DNA from: Desulfocicer sp963675955
GTDB taxonomy: Bacteria; Desulfobacterota; Desulfobacteria; Desulfobacterales; Desulfobacteraceae
DNA: 64,000 nucleotides
Assembly (NCBI GenBank): GCA_963675955.2
Contig: CAXXVR010000002.1
Span: forward strand, 1 to 64,000
Direction of reading: 5' to 3'
Part shown: positions 1 to 7,872 of the stretch, piece by piece
How the letters are laid out: every line of letters begins with the position of its first letter
How positions within the stretch are numbered: the stretch's first letter is position 1
Notes under the pieces: model-generated
Database searches by the model: none
The model's input: only the letters and a program-made list of their open reading frames with translations
What the model was told of the DNA's origin: nothing
Translations under genes and position numbers: made by a program

Positions 1-1
1 C

Positions 2-511
2 ATCGCCCTTTTTTTCCCATTGCTCCTTCCCGGAATTGTCATTGCCGGGGGATCTGCCCTGTTGATTGCAGGATCGTTGATTCTGGGACGCCTGCATCGG
101 TATGTGCCCATGGAAAAGGCCTGGTTTGGCACCTTTATTGTCTTTCTGGTCCTCCTGCAGTTTTACATTGGTACAGCTGTCTTTCCGGCATTGAACCCGG
201 TTAAAACACCGGAGGTGACCTCCCGGCAGATTGCACAGCTGTTGCCGGAAGATCAACCTATTGTGTACTACGGTATAAATGGTGAGATTATCTCTCTTTA
301 TGCCGGGCGGCAGGGTCAACGCCTGGATGAGATATCTGTGTTGATGACAGCCCTGGAAAAGGCAGGCAAGGGGGTATTGGTTTTTTCAATGAACGATCTT
401 GATCTTCTGAAACCTTATGTCAAAGATATTGGAAAAGTCGAAACCTTTACCCTGGGAAGAAAAAATTTGGCCTGGGTGGCCTTTACCATGCCTGGAGAAT
501 GCCCCAAATGA
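2..511 (+). CDS. C-terminal part of a membrane glycosyltransferase (ArnT/PMT-like), 5' end outside window
   Basis: The reading frame is open to the left edge, so only about the last 169 residues are present. They begin with hydrophobic segments (residues about 1-25 and 38-58 of the visible part). A soluble tail follows in which a strand-rich stretch around 'PIVYYGINGEIISLYAG' resembles the C-terminal periplasmic domain of GT39/ArnT-like lipid-linked sugar transferases. Such enzymes move a sugar from a polyprenyl phosphate carrier to lipid A or another acceptor. The visible part contains no catalytic motif, so the family call is an inference from the membrane-then-soluble layout. The gene converges on a methyltransferase pseudogene on the other strand. 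Confidence 0.45.
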   Translation: MALFFPLLLPGIVIAGGSALLIAGSLILGRLHRYVPMEKAWFGTFIVFLVLLQFYIGTAVFPALNPVKTPEVTSRQIAQLLPEDQPIVYYGINGEIISLYAGRQGQRLDEISVLMTALEKAGKGVLVFSMNDLDLLKPYVKDIGKVETFTLGRKNLAWVAFTMPGECPK

Positions 512-1018
512 AACTGTTTAGGCAGGGGCGCATTCCTTGTTCCCACCATAATCCCCGAGGTCATGGACCCCACATAGGGGGTGCGATAAATATTTTCCAT
601 GCCCGCCAGACGCATCATCTCTTGAATTTCATCCTCGGAATAGGCCTGCCCCCCTGGGTACCAAGGAGCATGTTCAGGGAAAAAAGGGCAGGGAACAGCG
701 GGCCATCCTTTTCATTGTTTAAAATAAAATCATGTATGATCATCATGCCCCCGGTTCCAGTACCCGGGCGGCCTTTTTCACGATGCGCTTACAATCTTCC
801 GGTGAATCCCCATGTAATATGTGTGAAATCCACACCACATCGTATGTTCCCTCAATCTGTGTCTCAAGGAAGTTTCCTTCCTGAAAATTAATCCGATGAC
901 TCATGTCAAACTTTTTTATGGTCTTTTCCGCCTTTACAGCCCCATGCAGGGCACAGGTTTCCCAATAGGCACCCGAAAGGCTGAGAAGTTTTCCTGGATG
1001 AATGGATTCGCTTGTCAT
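500..1018 (-). pseudogene. decayed SAM-dependent O-methyltransferase
   Basis: Three pieces of one methyltransferase can be read on the minus strand. The first (1018-743) starts with an N-terminal stretch ending 'LSLSGAYWETCALHGAVKAE'. It jumps directly into mid-domain sequence 'KTIKKFDMSHRINFQEGNF', so the central part with the SAM-binding glycine loop is missing. The frame then breaks in a G run at about 743-747 and resumes as 'MMIIHDFILNNEKDGPLFPA'. It breaks again in a second G run at about 649-654 and resumes as 'AYSEDEIQEMMRLAGMENIY' through 'GIMVGTRNA'. One G is missing in each run compared with the expected frame. An internal deletion plus two frameshifts make a working enzyme very unlikely. 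The 3' end overlaps the convergent glycosyltransferase gene. Confidence 0.75.
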
Positions 1019-1076
1019 TGTCTGCCTCCTGATCTTAAAAGTGATAGAAAAACAGGATCATGATGTCTAAAACGCT

Positions 1077-2561
1077 ATGCTTTTTTCAAAAAATATTCAA
1101 AGTTTTTTCCGGTGGTGTGATATAAATCCAAGTATGCAGTTATCCGATGAAAACTTCGATGTTCCCGTCAAATTGTTTCTGCCGGCAATTTTTATTCTGT
1201 TGGTTGTGGTGCTGATGTGCTTTTTTATTGCCTGGTCCACGTGGCAGAATTTTGATAGAGATCGGCACAATACCGTTAAGTGGCTTCTCCGGGAAGCCGA
1301 TGCCCTCATCCATGTCATGCACACCGATGCCAGAGCCGGGATAAAAATTGGACAATCGTTTAAAAAGACCGTGGAACAGATCATGGTTACCATTGGGGCA
1401 ACGGAAAATATAGCATATCTGTACTGCATGAATGTTCGCACCGGGGAGGTTTATCTCCCTTCCGGTGGGCAGAGTACCCCCTTTGAAATGATGAAATTCC
1501 ATGACATGGTTCCGCTCCAGGAGAGCCATATCATAAGGGAAATCAAAGGAAGCATACCCATTCTGCATTTGACAAGAAAACTTTTGTTGTCAGACACGCC
1601 TTCACAATGGCCTGGCGAGACCACAGGCATGGATCAGAGTCTGGCGGTTATTTCCCCGGGAGTTGATGGCAGAGAAGATCTTTACGTGGTCATGGGACTG
1701 AACATGGACCTTTATCAGGAGGCCAGGCAGGCAGATCTTCACCATGCAGGCATCATGATTGCCATTCTTCTGGCCCTGGGGGCCGGGGCGGTATTTTTTG
1801 TTTTTGTAATCAGAAATTACCTTAAAGACTTGGCGCACATGCAGCATCTCCAGCGCCAGGTGCAAAAAAATGAGAAATTTGCCGCCATCGGCCAGCTCAG
1901 TGCCAGTGTGGCCCATGAGATTAGAAATCCCTTGAGTTCCATCCGGGGGTTTGCCCAGTTTTTTGTTCATCTGTTTAAAGAACATGAGGAGCACCGGGAA
2001 TATGCCATGATCATGGTCAAGGAGCTTGACCGCATCAATGGGGTTATCACCGATCTCATCACCTTTGCAAGGCCCTTGAAGCTGAAATTGAAAACGGTGC
2101 TTGCAGCGGATCTTGTGCGCCATATCTTCCGCCTCATGGAGGGGGATGCTGGCTCCAGGGGGGTTGGGATCTTCATGGCCATTGAAAAGAGCATGCCCCC
2201 ATTGATTGTGGATGAGGATCAGATGAAGCAGGTGCTGCTCAATCTGGTGATCAATGCCCTTAATGTCCTCGTACCAGGGCAGCACATCACCCTGGGGGGG
2301 CGGGGCAAAAGCGGGGATGCCTGGGGATATCTCTGGGTGGAAGATGAAGGTCCGGGCATTGTCTCCGGGGATCATCAGCAAATTTTCAATCCCTTTTTCA
2401 GTGGGGGAAATAAAGGCTCTGGGCTGGGTCTTGCCATTGCCCGTAAAATAGTAGAAAATCACGGTGGAATCCTGGCCGTGGAAAGTCCGGTACCGGGGAA
2501 AAAGAAGGGATGCCGCTTCACCATTACCCTTCCCATGACAACGCAAGGGCAGGAGAGATGA
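1077..2561 (+). CDS. membrane sensor histidine kinase (ZraS/AtoS type)
   Basis: 494 residues. There are two membrane segments, about residues 31-55 and 222-247, with a periplasmic sensing region between them. The cytoplasmic transmitter follows: H box 'SVAHEIRNPLSSIRG' with the phosphorylated His at residue 280, N box 'NLVINALN', G1 'EDEGPGI' and G2 'GSGLGLAIA'. It should autophosphorylate and pass phosphate to the sigma-54 response regulator that follows, whose ATG overlaps this gene's stop (ATGA). The signal is unknown. The neighbouring metal-efflux operon and the ZraS-like layout suggest a periplasmic metal or envelope-stress signal, which is an inference. Confidence 0.9.
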   Translation: MLFSKNIQSFFRWCDINPSMQLSDENFDVPVKLFLPAIFILLVVVLMCFFIAWSTWQNFDRDRHNTVKWLLREADALIHVMHTDARAGIKIGQSFKKTVEQIMVTIGATENIAYLYCMNVRTGEVYLPSGGQSTPFEMMKFHDMVPLQESHIIREIKGSIPILHLTRKLLLSDTPSQWPGETTGMDQSLAVISPGVDGREDLYVVMGLNMDLYQEARQADLHHAGIMIAILLALGAGAVFFVFVIRNYLKDLAHMQHLQRQVQKNEKFAAIGQLSASVAHEIRNPLSSIRGFAQFFVHLFKEHEEHREYAMIMVKELDRINGVITDLITFARPLKLKLKTVLAADLVRHIFRLMEGDAGSRGVGIFMAIEKSMPPLIVDEDQMKQVLLNLVINALNVLVPGQHITLGGRGKSGDAWGYLWVEDEGPGIVSGDHQQIFNPFFSGGNKGSGLGLAIARKIVENHGGILAVESPVPGKKKGCRFTITLPMTTQGQER

Positions 2562-3916
2562 CACACATGAAACTGCTGGTGGTGGATGATGATGCCTCCC
2601 ATTTAAAAATGCTCATGGCGGTGTTGACCCGCCAGGGATACCAGGCGTACACGGCGGACTCCGGGGAGACGGCGGTGGAAAAGGTGGCCAATGAAGCCTT
2701 TGACCTGGTGCTTATGGATGTGAAGATGGACGGCATGGATGGCATGGCGGCCATGAACCGCATGATTGCCCTGCGACCGGGAATTCCAATTGTGCTCATG
2801 ACAGCCTTTGGTTCCATTGATGCGGCGGTGGATGCCATGAAAATCGGAGCAAGGGATTATATTACAAAACCCATTGATATTGACGTGCTGATACCGCTTG
2901 TGGACAATATCCTCTTGCGGGGAAAAAAAAATTTGCCCGGGGATTTTCCAAAAGAAGCCATTGAAAAGCCCCATGGTTTTTCCGGGATCATAGGAGATAG
3001 TCCGGCCATGCAGATTGTGTTTGATCTGGTGGCAAGGGTAGCCCCTTCGGAGGCATCTGTGTTGATTACCGGAGAAAGCGGAACGGGCAAGGAGCTTATT
3101 GCCAGTGCCATACATGCTGTAAGCCATAGAGATCAGAAGCCTTTTATAAAGGTCAACTGTGCCTCCATACCGGAGTCGCTCCTGGAAAGTGAACTTTTTG
3201 GACATGAAAAAGGGGCTTTTACCGGTGCCTTAAAAAGTCGTCAGGGTCGGTTTCACATGGCGGACAAGGGTACCATCTTTCTGGATGAAATTGCAGAGAT
3301 GGCTGTGCCCGTACAGGCCAAACTGCTCCGGGTGCTCCAGGAAAAAACCTTTGAACCCCTTGGCTCCGGAAAAACCGTTCGTGTGGATATTCGGGTGATT
3401 TCAGCCACCAATAGAGTACTGGCCGCTGAAATTGAGGAAAACCGATTTCGAGAAGATCTTTTCTACAGGTTGAACGTTGTCAGTATTGCGCTGCCACCCC
3501 TTCGGGACAGAGCGGAAGATATCGTCCTTCTTACCCGATTTTTCATCGAAAAATACAGCCGGGCAAACCAGCGACACATCACCGGGTGTAGCACCTCGGT
3601 GATGGATCTGTTTTCTGCATACCCCTGGCCTGGCAATATCCGTGAACTGGAAAACGCCGTGGAGCGGGCCGTCATTCTTACCCGGGGTCCACAAATTACC
3701 CCGGAAGATCTTCCGGCATCCATCGTGCCGGACCTCCCCAGGCCAGACCATGGATTTGCCATGGAAAATTCGGAGACCTCACTGAAAGAGATGGAAAAAA
3801 AAATGATATTAAAAACTCTGGAAGAAACCCAAGGCAACAGAACAAAGACCTCTGATATTTTGGGTATTTCCAGAAGAACGCTTCAGCTGAAACTGAAAAA
3901 ATATGGAGTAAATTGA
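2558..3916 (+). CDS. sigma-54-dependent response regulator (NtrC/ZraR family)
   Basis: 452 residues from the ATG at 2558, preceded by AGGAG and overlapping the kinase stop. A longer in-frame start at 2510 would lie inside the kinase gene and has no ribosome site. Domains in order are a receiver domain (acidic 'VVDDD', phospho-acceptor Asp in 'LVLMDVKMDG', Lys in 'YITKPID'), an AAA+ domain with Walker A 'GESGTGKE' and the sigma-54 contact loop 'GAFTGA', and a C-terminal Fis-type helix-turn-helix ending 'ILGISRRTLQLKLKKY'. It should activate sigma-54 promoters from distant sites. A strong -24/-12 promoter lies just downstream at 6380-6396, before the metal efflux operon, and is its most likely target. 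Confidence 0.93.
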   Translation: MTHMKLLVVDDDASHLKMLMAVLTRQGYQAYTADSGETAVEKVANEAFDLVLMDVKMDGMDGMAAMNRMIALRPGIPIVLMTAFGSIDAAVDAMKIGARDYITKPIDIDVLIPLVDNILLRGKKNLPGDFPKEAIEKPHGFSGIIGDSPAMQIVFDLVARVAPSEASVLITGESGTGKELIASAIHAVSHRDQKPFIKVNCASIPESLLESELFGHEKGAFTGALKSRQGRFHMADKGTIFLDEIAEMAVPVQAKLLRVLQEKTFEPLGSGKTVRVDIRVISATNRVLAAEIEENRFREDLFYRLNVVSIALPPLRDRAEDIVLLTRFFIEKYSRANQRHITGCSTSVMDLFSAYPWPGNIRELENAVERAVILTRGPQITPEDLPASIVPDLPRPDHGFAMENSETSLKEMEKKMILKTLEETQGNRTKTSDILGISRRTLQLKLKKYGVN

Positions 3917-6220
3917 ATGGGCCTTTTTTTTTCCAGCCCCCCCAATCTTGATGATTTCCATCTTACGGAATACACCGTGCCTTTCCGCCTGGACAGGTTA
4001 ACGCCGGGGGTGGATAATAACCGATATGATGTATGTTTAAGCCCAGCATTTTGCAGAAGCCTGGAGGAATCTATCCTTTGTCTCATGGAAGAAATGGGTA
4101 TGCCCGATAAGGATAACGGTCGAGGTGAAAAGGCCATGGATGATATGGCTGTAGAGGATCAGTTTAAAACAGCCTATCGGGAATTGATGACCACTGCCAT
4201 TAATCAGGCAAAGCTAAGGCGGCAGGTTCAGGTGGATTATATTGCCAGCACCGCCGTTGCAGCCCGTGTCATCCGGGAAATCAACACCGGTTTTGGTACC
4301 TTCGTGTCTAATCTTCGGCAAATGATCCAGAAAAAAGAAATGGAACGAAGGGGCACCGAAGATGATCCCCTGGTTCTTAAGGCGACGCTTTCTGAAATTT
4401 TATTGAATAAAAAACAATTAATTCGCAGGGTGGGAAATTATGTGTTCACTCAACTCCATCATGTGGATCAGCGCCATCTCAACGGTATCCGGGAATCTAA
4501 TTTTGGCACCGATGCATTATTGCCGGAAGACTTTTTCCTGAATCCCTTTCTTTACGGCGGTAAAATTGATGACGAATTCATGCTGGATACCTATGATATC
4601 CTGCCTGGTCAGCGAATTGACGATGCCGATCGGTATGATGTTTTGCTTTCCACCATTCACCATCGATTCATGGAGATGCTCCCGAAGGGGGGAGCAGATG
4701 TTTCCGGGCAGCAGAAAGACCGGGAGCACTCGGGACAGGAAGGGCAGAATAAAGATCTGCCCATGTACGGAAAGGACATGTGGGAAAAAACGGTGGATGG
4801 GTGGATACAGCAGGTGGAAAATGCCCGTATCCTTTTTGATTTTATTTCCACCCGGGAGCATTGTAAGTTTTTAAGGCAACAGGGTGAAAAAAAGGAAAGG
4901 ATAAAAAAGTTAAGCCAGCTGGCCAGACAACAGCATCGCATGTTGCGATTTTTTTTAAAAAAATTTCAAAGGGTCGGGGTAATCAAAAGAATCTGTGCCT
5001 CCTTTGAAATTCGCCCCATATGTTCTGTTTACTGCCCTCCGCTGGTACCCCAGGTGCTCTTGCAATTCATGCTGGTTTCCAGTTCCCGAAAAATGATTAT
5101 CAATCGTCTCAAACGACTGTCAAAGATCAATCATGTTCCCTTTCCCATAGGACCCCTTAAACGGTGTCAACGGAGGATTAAATATCTTGGTACTGGGAAA
5201 AAAGAGGCTTATCTGGTTCGATTTTTTCAGGGTTTTTTTCGGTACCATAGGGATTTTCAAAATTTCATAATCCTTAAAGAGGCCATGGATCGGGTTTATC
5301 TGACGGAGGATGATAACCATCTCAGGCTCTCCCGGGTGAACAATACTCTTTATGAATTTCTCCTTCCCCACGAGGTCAGTATCCAGGAAAAGCCGGTGAT
5401 CACTCACACCATACTTAAAGCCGATGTCAGAGGGTCCACGGATATTGTGTGCCGGATGAAGGAAAAGGGATTGAATCCGGCATCTTACTTTAGTTTGAAT
5501 ATGTTTGAGCCCATCACTGAGCTGCTTGCAGAGTATGGAGCGTTTAAAGTGTTCATTGAAGGGGATGCCATGATACTTGGCATCTATGAGAGGCAGGATA
5601 TGCCGGAGGGATGGTACAGTGTTGCCAGAGCCAGTGGGCTTGCTGTGCAGATTCTGCAGATCATACAGCGTTACAATGAAAAAAATCAAGAATACCATCT
5701 TCCGCTTCTGGAGATCGGTATTGGGATTACCTTTGCAGATGAGGCCCCCACTCTTTTCTTTGATGAAGACTTTGAAATCATGATTTCTTCTGCCATTAAT
5801 CTGGCAGATCGGCTGTCCGGCTGTTCCAAGATCATACGAAAACAAATGGATACCGGGAGGTTTCCCTTTAACAATTATGTTTTTCAGACGGTATCAGATG
5901 AAGAGATTGCAGCCACCGCCGATGATATTTTGACCCGTTATAATGTTAACGGTATAGAACTCCACCCCCTGGCATTTGAAAAATTGTCCAGGGAGATTCG
6001 TCTTAAGTCCGTTGAATGTATTATCCCTGGAATTCAATCGGAAAAAATGCGTTTTTTTACGGGGACATTTCCCACCGTCACGGGACGATATCAGCGCATC
6101 ATTATCCGCCAGGGGCGCATTTCCCATATTCGGAAACAGGATCTTTCCTTGATCACCAGCACAGATAAATTCTTCTATGAGGTCTGTACAAATCCCCTGG
6201 TTTATGACTATTTTGCGTAA
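3917..6220 (+). CDS. class III adenylate/guanylate cyclase-domain protein with long N-terminal region
   Basis: 767 residues; the ATG directly follows the response regulator stop with no gap, and GGAG lies upstream. The first ~490 residues match nothing I recognise. They are helical and charged and include a Lys/Arg-rich coiled stretch around residues 300-400. Residues about 493-700 look like a class III cyclase catalytic domain: 'KADVRGSTDIV' carries the first metal Asp (D503), 'VFIEGDAMI' the second (D550), and 'AINLADRLSG' corresponds to the substrate-binding helix. No membrane segment is seen. The direct coupling to a two-component pair suggests that nucleotide signalling is part of the same response. 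I did not confirm that every substrate-specificity residue is present. Confidence 0.7.
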   Translation: MGLFFSSPPNLDDFHLTEYTVPFRLDRLTPGVDNNRYDVCLSPAFCRSLEESILCLMEEMGMPDKDNGRGEKAMDDMAVEDQFKTAYRELMTTAINQAKLRRQVQVDYIASTAVAARVIREINTGFGTFVSNLRQMIQKKEMERRGTEDDPLVLKATLSEILLNKKQLIRRVGNYVFTQLHHVDQRHLNGIRESNFGTDALLPEDFFLNPFLYGGKIDDEFMLDTYDILPGQRIDDADRYDVLLSTIHHRFMEMLPKGGADVSGQQKDREHSGQEGQNKDLPMYGKDMWEKTVDGWIQQVENARILFDFISTREHCKFLRQQGEKKERIKKLSQLARQQHRMLRFFLKKFQRVGVIKRICASFEIRPICSVYCPPLVPQVLLQFMLVSSSRKMIINRLKRLSKINHVPFPIGPLKRCQRRIKYLGTGKKEAYLVRFFQGFFRYHRDFQNFIILKEAMDRVYLTEDDNHLRLSRVNNTLYEFLLPHEVSIQEKPVITHTILKADVRGSTDIVCRMKEKGLNPASYFSLNMFEPITELLAEYGAFKVFIEGDAMILGIYERQDMPEGWYSVARASGLAVQILQIIQRYNEKNQEYHLPLLEIGIGITFADEAPTLFFDEDFEIMISSAINLADRLSGCSKIIRKQMDTGRFPFNNYVFQTVSDEEIAATADDILTRYNVNGIELHPLAFEKLSREIRLKSVECIIPGIQSEKMRFFTGTFPTVTGRYQRIIIRQGRISHIRKQDLSLITSTDKFFYEVCTNPLVYDYFA

Positions 6221-6277
6221 TAATTGATTTTTAAATCTGATTCATCTGCCATAACCGGTATTTTTTGATATTTTCAC

Positions 6278-6300
6278 GGGTGCGAAATTTTAACGCACCC
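6278..6300. promoter_or_regulatory. candidate enhancer palindrome for the sigma-54 regulator
   Basis: GGGTGCG, nine A/T-rich bases, then CGCACCC: a perfect 7-bp inverted repeat about 80-100 bp upstream of the -24/-12 promoter at 6380. NtrC-family activators bind such dyads at this distance. No T run follows, so it is not an obvious terminator for the cyclase gene. Confidence 0.45.
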
Positions 6301-6379
6301 ACCCGATTGCTGCGTAATATTTTATCACTTACGAATGAATATTTGAGTCCGCAGCCAGTGACTACAGTTGTTTCCAAGC

Positions 6380-6396
6380 CCGGCACGCCTTTTGCT
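6380..6396 (+). promoter_or_regulatory. sigma-54 (-24/-12) promoter of the metal efflux operon
   Basis: CCGGCACGCCTTTTGCT fits the consensus YTGGCACGNNNNTTGCW with one mismatch. It has the required GG and GC separated by ten bases. It lies 100 bp upstream of the first TolC-like gene and about 2.5 kb downstream of a sigma-54-dependent response regulator gene. Confidence 0.7.
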
Positions 6397-6495
6397 TTAA
6401 TTAAAATCAGACTTTCCGTTGAACTTCATTCCAGGCGTGGGGCCTGGAACGGGCAGCAATGGTGGCATCTGATTTTCCATGTGACAGGTGAACTG

Positions 6496-7872
6496 ATGAA
6501 TAAATTTATGAATGATAAGAGCTGGATCTTTTCCCTGGTATTGATGGTGTTGCTGCTTCCAGGGATGCTTTGTGCCGGGGAGGATGGTAACATAACGCCT
6601 GGGGAAGATTTTTTCACTGAAAAGGTCTCCCTGGATCAGGTGCTGGCCTATGCCGTGGCACATAATCCCTCCATCCAGGTGGCCCTTGAAAAATGGCGGG
6701 GAGTGGTGGAAAAATATCGTTTGGCAACGGCCTATCCCGATCCCCAGCTCATGGTTACCTGGTTTCCCAGCCCCATTGAGACTCGGCTGGGACCCCAGGA
6801 CTGGAATGCCTCGCTATCCCAGACCATCCCCTTTCCCGGAAAACTTACGGCATCAGGCAACATGATCAAGACTGAATCTGCCATGGCAAAACTGTCCACA
6901 GATGCCCGCGTAAGGGAGATCCGTGCCCGGGTGACCCGTTCCTTCCATGAATTGCTCTACATTCAAAAAGCCCTTGCCATTGCCCGCAGCAATGCCACAC
7001 TGCTGGATCAACTGCGATTGATGGCCGAAGCCGCCCATGCCGATGATCGTACCACCCTGATGGATGTGGTCAAGGCCCAGTCCCAGGTGGGACAGCTCCG
7101 GTATGACATGCTCCTGCTGGAGGGGCTGAAAGAGACGGAAAAAGCAGCGTTGAACAGTCTTTTAAACCGCCCACCCGATGCCGCCATAATTAAGTTGATG
7201 GATGTTGGCATGGTTTCATTATCCTGTCCCCTTAACACCCTGTATGCCATGGCAGATGCCAATCAGGAGGGGATAAGGATTTCAGCACTTGAAATTGAAA
7301 GGGCAGAGCACAATGTGGTCCTGTCAAACTATTCAAACAAGCCTGATTTTAAGCTGGGAGTCTTTTATGCCGCAATTGGCCAGCCAGATGTGCCATCCCC
7401 CCCAAGGGATGCCGGAGATGATGCCCTGGGGATACAATTTGGCATAAATATTCCCCTGTGGTCCGGAAAAAATCAGGGGCAGATTCACATGGCAAGGGCA
7501 GCAATTGCCCGGCAGAAGGCCATGAAAGCCCAAACTGTTAACCAGACCCACAGCACCATACGATCCCTTTATTTCAAGCTGAACAATTCAAATCGCCTGG
7601 TTATCCTTTACCGGGAAGATCTGCTTCCCCAGGCAATGAAGGCCATGGAGCTGTCCCGGGAGTGGTTTCGCCAGGGGCAGGGCAGTTTTTCCGATGTGCT
7701 GGAAGCCCAGGCCGCCATTTATAATTTTCAGCTCTCCCTTGCCAGGGCCAGGGCCGATCATGGTGGTACCCTTGCAGAGCTTGATCGGCTTGTGGGTGGC
7801 GGCCTTTATCAGTGTGCAGGATTATCCCGGATTACCCCGGACAAAGAGGTAAAGGAGGCAAGTGATGATTAA
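6496..7872 (+). CDS. TolC-family outer membrane efflux channel (CusC-like)
   Basis: 458 residues from the ATG at 6496, which gives a clean signal peptide (Lys-containing start, hydrophobic core 'SLVLMVLLLPGMLCAG'). The frame is open further upstream to 6265, but that would overlap the promoter and has no export signal. The mature protein has the two long helical repeats of outer membrane efflux proteins, for example 'VALEKWRGVVEKYRLATAYP' and later 'AIYNFQLSLARARADHGG'. It should form the outer-membrane exit duct of the CusBA pump. It is first in the operon and is followed by a second TolC-like gene that starts before this one ends (ATG at 7865). Confidence 0.85.
   Translation: MNKFMNDKSWIFSLVLMVLLLPGMLCAGEDGNITPGEDFFTEKVSLDQVLAYAVAHNPSIQVALEKWRGVVEKYRLATAYPDPQLMVTWFPSPIETRLGPQDWNASLSQTIPFPGKLTASGNMIKTESAMAKLSTDARVREIRARVTRSFHELLYIQKALAIARSNATLLDQLRLMAEAAHADDRTTLMDVVKAQSQVGQLRYDMLLLEGLKETEKAALNSLLNRPPDAAIIKLMDVGMVSLSCPLNTLYAMADANQEGIRISALEIERAEHNVVLSNYSNKPDFKLGVFYAAIGQPDVPSPPRDAGDDALGIQFGINIPLWSGKNQGQIHMARAAIARQKAMKAQTVNQTHSTIRSLYFKLNNSNRLVILYREDLLPQAMKAMELSREWFRQGQGSFSDVLEAQAAIYNFQLSLARARADHGGTLAELDRLVGGGLYQCAGLSRITPDKEVKEASDD

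Noticed and set aside
1602..2564. 320-codon open frame on the minus strand
   Set aside because: It lies wholly opposite the histidine kinase, has no ribosome site and gives no domain; it is a shadow of a GC-skewed coding region.
6265..6495. N-terminal extension of the first TolC gene
   Set aside because: It would read through the sigma-54 promoter and remove the signal peptide from the N-terminus.
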